In this document: positions 16,135 to 20,627 of the stretch, one piece after another
How positions within the stretch are numbered: the stretch's first letter is position 1
How the letters are laid out: each line of letters starts with the position of its first letter
Assembly (NCBI GenBank): GCA_022361095.1
Contig: JAKSBO010000619.1
Coordinates: 1 to 20,627, forward strand
Source of the DNA: Desulfobacterales bacterium
GTDB taxonomy: Bacteria > Desulfobacterota > Desulfobacteria > Desulfobacterales > Desulfobacteraceae
Length of the DNA: 20,627 nucleotides
Reading direction: 5' to 3'
Program-made: the position numbers and the translations under genes
Notes under the pieces: model-generated
Databases searched by the model: none
The model's input: only the letters and a program-made list of their open reading frames with translations
What the model was told of the DNA's origin: nothing

Positions 16135-17718
16135 TTAAAGAAATTTGCGTTCAAATTTGGCCTGAAAAACGGCAAGGTCCATAATAAAAAGATCAAACAA
16201 AAAGACGGCAAGAACAACCGCGGAAATCATACAGGTGACCATGAGCACCCGTTTTATATGTTTTTTTCGCCGGTCCTGTTTTGTGACGATAACCGGTATT
16301 TCCGCCAGGGCCGGGGGGCCAACCGACTTTGACAGGGCTTCCACGTTACTGAACGAAGAATCTGAAAATTCAATCAGGGCGGTCAGGCCGACGCCGGCGC
16401 CTAGGCCTAAAACAATGCCGATGAGTACAATGGCGACCCGGTTGGGTTTAAATGGCTTTTCAGGCAGCCTTGCCGCTTCCACCAAAGAGAACCGTTCTCC
16501 TTTCTGCTCGGATTCCAGTTCCCTGGCCACCTTGGCTTCCATCATTTTTGCCTGGAGATCGGTATGCTTCATGTACAGGTTGTTTCTTTCGGCCGCAAGG
16601 GCATTGTATTTTTCTTCAACATTGGGGGTCATGGCGAGGCGCAGCCGGTAATCATCTGCCTGTTTTTCCATCTCCGCTATTTTTTTAATGGTGGATCCAA
16701 TATCGGATTTTGTACCGGCCAGGCGGGAGGCCAGGGTCACGTAGGCAGGGTTTTTCTGCTTTTCTCTCTCTTTCTTCCTTGATTCTTCCACTTTCAGGGC
16801 AAGTTTTTCGATTTCTTGTTTGGTCTTGATGACGTCCGGATAGAGATCGGAAAATTGAGTTTTTAAATTGATCAGTTCTATTTTGAGTGTTTCAAGCCGT
16901 CTCTGATCCTGGTATTTCTGTTCTTTTTGAAGCTCTGTATCTTCCATGAAAACAGGGGTGTTGTCCAACTGCTCTTTTAACGCTTCTTTTTTTTCTTTCA
17001 GGCTGCGAAGGGATTCCTTTGTGTACTCGATATTTCTTTCAACCCGGTCCAGGGTCTGCTGGTTTAACTGGAACAGTTCAGGAAGGGTCTCTACGTTCTG
17101 CTTCTTGAACAGCGCCATTTTTTTTTCCAGCTCTGAAATCTGTTTTTTGACCTTTTCACTCTCAACAAAGAGAAAATCATAGGCAGAAGACGACTGCTCC
17201 TTTCTTACTTTCAGGTCTTCCTGGAGGAACAAGGAGGTGATGGTGTTGGCAACCTTCTGCACCTTTGCAGGATTCTCGCCCTCATAGGAGAGGGTGAATG
17301 CAATGGTTGCCGTAGCCGTTCTTCCGGAGATGCGGTCCGCAATTTCCACATTCACAGGCGCCAGCTTGATGTCTGCCTTCATGATTTCAATGATTTCATC
17401 CTTGGTCTTTTTCTCCTTTAGATCCGAATAAAGCCCAAACTCTTCAATAAGTTCGAGAAGACGCGTTGAAGTCAGAATCCGTGCATGGATACTCTGCATT
17501 CGTTCTTCGGCAAAGGTGGTGATGGATGACGTGACATATTGCGCCGGGATCTCTCTTTTTTCGATCAACAACGTCGCCTTGGATTCATATACAGGGGGCA
17601 GCACCAGGGCTACGCAAACCGAAATTAATGAAATGAATAAAAACGGCAGGAGATAGGCTGCTTTTCTGTACTTTACAATATCAATGGCATCTTTCAGTGA
17701 AAAAGCGTTTCCTTCCAT
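16135..17718 (-). CDS. Wzz/GumC-family polysaccharide chain-length determinant
   Basis: This 527-residue inner-membrane co-polymerase sets polysaccharide chain length. TM1 is at about 20-41, followed by the Wzz head motif PPVYESKATLLIEKREIP. Long coiled coils fill about 180-320 and 340-405 (periplasmic). The Pro-rich RLPEKPFKPN at 418-426 precedes TM2 (427-449), as in the family. Unusually, a third hydrophobic segment (490-518) follows a basic patch KQDRRKKHIKR, so residues 450-489 form a cytoplasmic loop and the last ten or so residues would be periplasmic. There is no fused kinase; the separate kinase gene follows after 20 bp. AAGGAG lies five bases before the ATG at 17718. The gene follows the TPR lipoprotein gene after 45 bp. 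Confidence 0.9.
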   Translation of the reverse strand: MEGNAFSLKDAIDIVKYRKAAYLLPFLFISLISVCVALVLPPVYESKATLLIEKREIPAQYVTSSITTFAEERMQSIHARILTSTRLLELIEEFGLYSDLKEKKTKDEIIEIMKADIKLAPVNVEIADRISGRTATATIAFTLSYEGENPAKVQKVANTITSLFLQEDLKVRKEQSSSAYDFLFVESEKVKKQISELEKKMALFKKQNVETLPELFQLNQQTLDRVERNIEYTKESLRSLKEKKEALKEQLDNTPVFMEDTELQKEQKYQDQRRLETLKIELINLKTQFSDLYPDVIKTKQEIEKLALKVEESRKKEREKQKNPAYVTLASRLAGTKSDIGSTIKKIAEMEKQADDYRLRLAMTPNVEEKYNALAAERNNLYMKHTDLQAKMMEAKVARELESEQKGERFSLVEAARLPEKPFKPNRVAIVLIGIVLGLGAGVGLTALIEFSDSSFSNVEALSKSVGPPALAEIPVIVTKQDRRKKHIKRVLMVTCMISAVVLAVFLFDLFIMDLAVFQAKFERKFL

Positions 17719-17763
17719 TCATGCTCCTTGGTCGATTGAATCCGGTTGACGAATGTAATTGAT

Positions 17764-20175
17764 TTAATTCAGCCCCTCTTCATACTGCTTGACGATTCTT
17801 CTGGCATCATCCGCACCGGGAAAGTCAAGGTTTTTGGCCAATGCAGATTCAAGGTGGGCCGCAGCCTCCTGATGCCGTCCCTGTTTTTCCAGGACCATGC
17901 CCATGTGATAATTGAGGATATGGTGGTCCGGCCTTTGCTCAAGGGCTATTTTAATCTCATCATGGGCCAGATCGAGATTCCCCATTTTATAGTAAATCCA
18001 TCCAAGGGTATCCCTTGCCGAACCGGCATTCCCGTTCAGGCTCACGGCTTTTCGGGCATATGCCAGGGCTTGGGCAAGATCAGTGCGGTCTGCCAGATAT
18101 TCGGATGTGATATAGGCATAATCGTTGGCTGCAATCCACAGGGTCGGGATGGTATCAAAGGCCTGCTTGAAAACCTTTGCGGCTGCCTCGTAATTTTTAT
18201 CACTTTTATGGATCATGCCCAAAAGCATCCAGGCCGCCTTATTGTTTTCATTCTGCTCGATCGCAGACTTAAGTTTTGCAACGGCACTCTCTTTTTTCCC
18301 CTGGACCAGGTAAAGCTTTGCCAGGTTTTCGTATGGTTTTTGCCATTCGGGAGAGAGCTCAACAGCCTTTTCAAAATGGGTCTCTGCTTTATCATACGTT
18401 TTGGTTACGAAATAGATGCCGCCCAGAAGGTTCCAGCTAAAGGCTTCTTCCGGGTTTTTCCCAAGCCGCTTTTCACATAACGCGATGGCCGCAGCCACAT
18501 TTTTATTTTTCAAATAGAGCTGGGACAACTGGGAGATCAGCATGGCCGCATCCGGGAATTTTTCATACCCGGCCTTAAGTTCCGACAGCGCTTTTTCATC
18601 TTCATTGCGTTTGAGATAAACATTGGCTGTTTTGAGATATCCGGCTGGAGAATCCTCTTGAACGGCTTTAATGTGTTCATATTGTTGCAGTGCTTTGTCA
18701 TACTGTTTGGTGCCGGTATAAAAATCCCCCAGGTTGATGAGGGCATTGATGCCGTCCGGTGCAAGGTCTACGATTTTTTTAAGATATTCTTCTGCTTTTG
18801 CCGTGTCCTTTTCCACCATCTTCATCTGGGCCAGGGCCATGAGAATTTTATCGGATTTCGGGTTCTCTTTAAGGCCTTTTTCAAGGACATCCAGCGCCAG
18901 CATGGGTTCCTTATTTATGATATGTGCCTGGGCCAGGTTCAGATGTCCCTGGACAAGTTCCGGCTTTTCCGTCACAACAACCCTGAACTCGGATATGGCA
19001 TTGAGCCCGTCTCTTCTGTTCAGGTAGAATCCGCCTTTAAGGCTGTGCGCATCAATGTTTTTTGGATCTTCTGCCAGCACTTCATCCACCAGTTTTTCAG
19101 CGTTGTCCGGCAGGGCTTTGGCCAGCATCAGTTTAGCCAGGGCCATCTTGGTCCTGACAATACCCGGATGGCCGGGGTCTTTGTTTACTTCCAGGTTTGC
19201 CTTTAAAAGCAGCTCCGATTCATCCTGCCGTCCGGTCTGGGAATAAATCTGTGCCAGAAAAAGCCGGAAATCAAAATTGCCGGGGCTGCCGGAAATGGCC
19301 TTTTTAAGGATATTTTCCGCTTTTTCCGGCTGTTCCGCTTTCAGCCAGAAATTGACAATCGGCATCACAACCGCGTCTTTGGCATCAGACGCATCCGCCA
19401 AGCCGTTGAGATAGGATTCGGCCTTCTTCACATCTTTTTGAATCAAATAGAGCCGGGCCAAAGCCAGTTTATGCGTTATTTGATCCGGCTCAACGGCGAT
19501 GGCTTTTTCAAGGTACCCTTCTGCCGTATCAAATTGCTCATCCCTGACAGCAGCCTTGTAAAGCCTGACCAGGATGGGAACATTCTCCGGGTTTTCCTTC
19601 AACCCCTGCGCCAAAAACGTTCTTGCACCGGTCCGGTCTTCATCCTTTGCGGAGAGGGACGCCATCATCATATATATCTCGGGGCGGGTAAGGTTTTCGG
19701 CCAGCATATCGGATAAAATGGCTTTGCCCTTGTCATATGCCTTGTTGACAAAATGAACAGAGGCCATCAACAGCCTTGCATCCACATGTTTGGGATCTTT
19801 CTCAAGGACATGAACAGCGTGTTCTTCAGCTTTCAGCTTTGCTTTGGCCCCGAGCAGAAGGCGGCCCAGTTCGACCTCGGCCTGGAGATTGGAAGGATCG
19901 AGCCGTATGGTTTTGTCGAACATCCGGTAGGCCCGTTTAAAATCTTTTTTCTTAATTTCGATTTGACCGAGCATAAAATAGGCATCTGCATACTCAGGGT
20001 CGATCTGAACGGCATTTTTAAACTCCAGCTCAGCACTTACGTATTCTTTTTTTTCCATCAAGGCTTTACCCTTATTGAGAAAGGCCGCCTTTTTATCTTC
20101 CGGGCTGCCGCACCCGGCAACCAGGAATGAAATCAAAACAAGAACAATAACTATTGGATACGTCCGGTTGTTCAT
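17764..20175 (-). CDS. TPR-repeat lipoprotein, PrsT-like
   Basis: This 803-residue lipoprotein consists almost wholly of tetratricopeptide repeats after its signal peptide. The lipobox LVAGC places the lipidated Cys at residue 22, followed by GSPEDKKA; there is no Asp at +2, so outer-membrane sorting is favoured. Roughly twenty TPR-like helical pairs run from about residue 30 to 790; typical ones are YADAYFMLGQIEIKKKDFKR and WNLLGGIYFVTKTYDKAETH. The architecture and its position before a Wzz/kinase pair match the PEP-CTERM-system TPR lipoprotein PrsT (usually about 900 residues), though it is shorter. It probably scaffolds envelope polysaccharide assembly proteins. AAAGGA lies seven bases before the ATG at 20175. 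It is the first gene of the three-gene set. PrsT identity is by architecture only; any large TPR lipoprotein of a secretion system would look similar. Confidence 0.82.
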   Translation of the reverse strand: MNNRTYPIVIVLVLISFLVAGCGSPEDKKAAFLNKGKALMEKKEYVSAELEFKNAVQIDPEYADAYFMLGQIEIKKKDFKRAYRMFDKTIRLDPSNLQAEVELGRLLLGAKAKLKAEEHAVHVLEKDPKHVDARLLMASVHFVNKAYDKGKAILSDMLAENLTRPEIYMMMASLSAKDEDRTGARTFLAQGLKENPENVPILVRLYKAAVRDEQFDTAEGYLEKAIAVEPDQITHKLALARLYLIQKDVKKAESYLNGLADASDAKDAVVMPIVNFWLKAEQPEKAENILKKAISGSPGNFDFRLFLAQIYSQTGRQDESELLLKANLEVNKDPGHPGIVRTKMALAKLMLAKALPDNAEKLVDEVLAEDPKNIDAHSLKGGFYLNRRDGLNAISEFRVVVTEKPELVQGHLNLAQAHIINKEPMLALDVLEKGLKENPKSDKILMALAQMKMVEKDTAKAEEYLKKIVDLAPDGINALINLGDFYTGTKQYDKALQQYEHIKAVQEDSPAGYLKTANVYLKRNEDEKALSELKAGYEKFPDAAMLISQLSQLYLKNKNVAAAIALCEKRLGKNPEEAFSWNLLGGIYFVTKTYDKAETHFEKAVELSPEWQKPYENLAKLYLVQGKKESAVAKLKSAIEQNENNKAAWMLLGMIHKSDKNYEAAAKVFKQAFDTIPTLWIAANDYAYITSEYLADRTDLAQALAYARKAVSLNGNAGSARDTLGWIYYKMGNLDLAHDEIKIALEQRPDHHILNYHMGMVLEKQGRHQEAAAHLESALAKNLDFPGADDARRIVKQYEEGLN

Positions 20176-20627
20176 ATCTTAGTCCTTTCTTAATAATAAC
20201 CAACTAAAATCCGGCTTTGTTTAATCCAGGCGGTAAAGACCTGATCTTGGAAAAACAGCCCTTTAGATATGATTTTAATATGTTTGGTTGATTAATCTAA
20301 AATGTGAAATTGGTTAGACGTGGGCAGTCGGCTGAAAAAGGGTCGTTCCACGCCTGGGGAAAAAGGAATCCTGGAATTTGGAACAGACAAGGGGAACAAT
20401 TTCTGATAAAGGTATTGTCCCCCCCCCCCCCAATTTGCTTTATTGATACCAAGAATAGAAAAAAATTTACAATTCTAAATATATGATGTTAAAGTCTCGA
20501 TCGTTGATTCTTTCAATATTTATGCGGAGTTGGTTGTTCAAATTTTTTGATTGTTATTCTGTTAAATAAATGAGTATAGAACAAAAAAAGAAACCGCAAA
20601 TCAAGCTGTTATGATTGCTTTCATTGA
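20176..20627. other. Noncoding, A/T-rich region upstream of the TPR-Wzz-kinase operon
   Basis: No credible gene is present in these 450 bp. The operon promoter should lie here on the minus strand. Weak candidates are TAAAAT near 20270-20280 with a poor -35, and TATACT at 20578-20573 preceded by TTGCGG at only 15 bp; neither is convincing. A GG-N10-GC match near 20215-20230 departs from the rest of the sigma-54 consensus. The REP-like hairpin and C-tract are listed separately. Confidence 0.5.
20391..20431. repeat. REP-like hairpin running into a 13-base poly-C tract
   Basis: GGGG-A-ACAAT (20391-20400) pairs with ATTGT-CCCC (20414-20422) with a single bulged A and a 13-nt loop. This is the kind of hairpin often carried by REP elements mobilised by IS200/RAYT-type transposases. 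The C-run does not stop at the four bases needed for the stem but continues to 13 (20419-20431). It lies about 220-255 bp upstream of the TPR lipoprotein start. Homopolymers of this length are prone to slippage and to sequencing error. Confidence 0.6.

Noticed and set aside
17746..18480. 244-codon plus-strand ORF antisense to the TPR gene
   Set aside because: The reverse strand encodes clear TPR repeats with a lipobox, so the plus-strand frame is an antisense by-product.
20214..20230. GG-N10-GC match upstream of the TPR lipoprotein gene
   Set aside because: Only the two dinucleotides match the sigma-54 consensus; the -24 reads TGGAT and the -12 AAGC, so chance is likely.
20304..20486. 60-codon plus-strand ORF at the right end
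   Set aside because: It reads through the REP-like hairpin and the poly-C tract, has no family resemblance and would change frame with tract length.
20570..20614. Short plus-strand ORF MSIEQKKKPQIKLL
   Set aside because: It has only 14 codons, no ribosome binding site and no downstream gene within the window.

Overview
The window reads as chromosomal DNA from a Gram-negative, probably anaerobic bacterium. It encodes an outer-membrane usher-like barrel, a periplasmic pilus chaperone, a lipoprotein, a class A penicillin-binding protein and a split Wzz/tyrosine-kinase pair, and it has one good sigma-54 promoter. The protein style and the palindromic intergenic repeats suggest a sulfate-reducing Desulfobacterales-type organism (Desulfobacterota). 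That placement is inference from general familiarity, not from a marker gene. The left part (pbpC and the macroglobulin) looks richer in G+C than the right part (polysaccharide genes). No rRNA, tRNA, CRISPR array, integrase or complete insertion sequence was recognised.

Layout. Positions 1-212 are noncoding and hold a long imperfect palindrome (26-170) and a small inverted repeat over the ribosome binding site of the first gene. A HAD-family phosphatase (213-860, +) converges on a two-gene minus-strand unit: a periplasmic alpha-2-macroglobulin with an intact thioester motif (3341-8197), then penicillin-binding protein 1C (897-3296). A noncoding gap of about 400 bp (8198-8603) carries tandem GC-rich hairpins and several palindromes. 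Next comes a minus-strand four-gene surface-fibre cluster (8604-14741). In order of transcription it encodes a 1349-residue usher-like protein with three C-terminal SPOR domains, two DUF4402 putative fibre subunits and a PapD-like chaperone. A -24/-12 promoter with perfect GG-N10-GC spacing lies just upstream of the usher gene. A small plus-strand gene for a GIY-YIG-like protein (14929-15267) is divergent from the usher gene and convergent with the next unit. The right end holds a minus-strand three-gene set: a large TPR lipoprotein of PrsT type (17764-20175), a Wzz/GumC chain-length determinant (16135-17718) and a CpsD-type tyrosine kinase (15371-16114). The last 450 bp are noncoding and include a REP-like hairpin whose 3' side runs into 13 consecutive C.

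How the genes fit together. All three minus-strand clusters concern the cell envelope. PBP1C and the bacterial alpha-2-macroglobulin are a known periplasmic pair linked to cell-wall repair and protease trapping. The usher, DUF4402 and chaperone cluster looks like a non-canonical chaperone-usher fibre system; its usher appears to be tied to peptidoglycan through SPOR modules, which I consider the most novel feature here. The TPR/Wzz/kinase set looks like the length-control and scaffold part of an exopolysaccharide system whose glycosyltransferases, exporter and any exosortase lie elsewhere.
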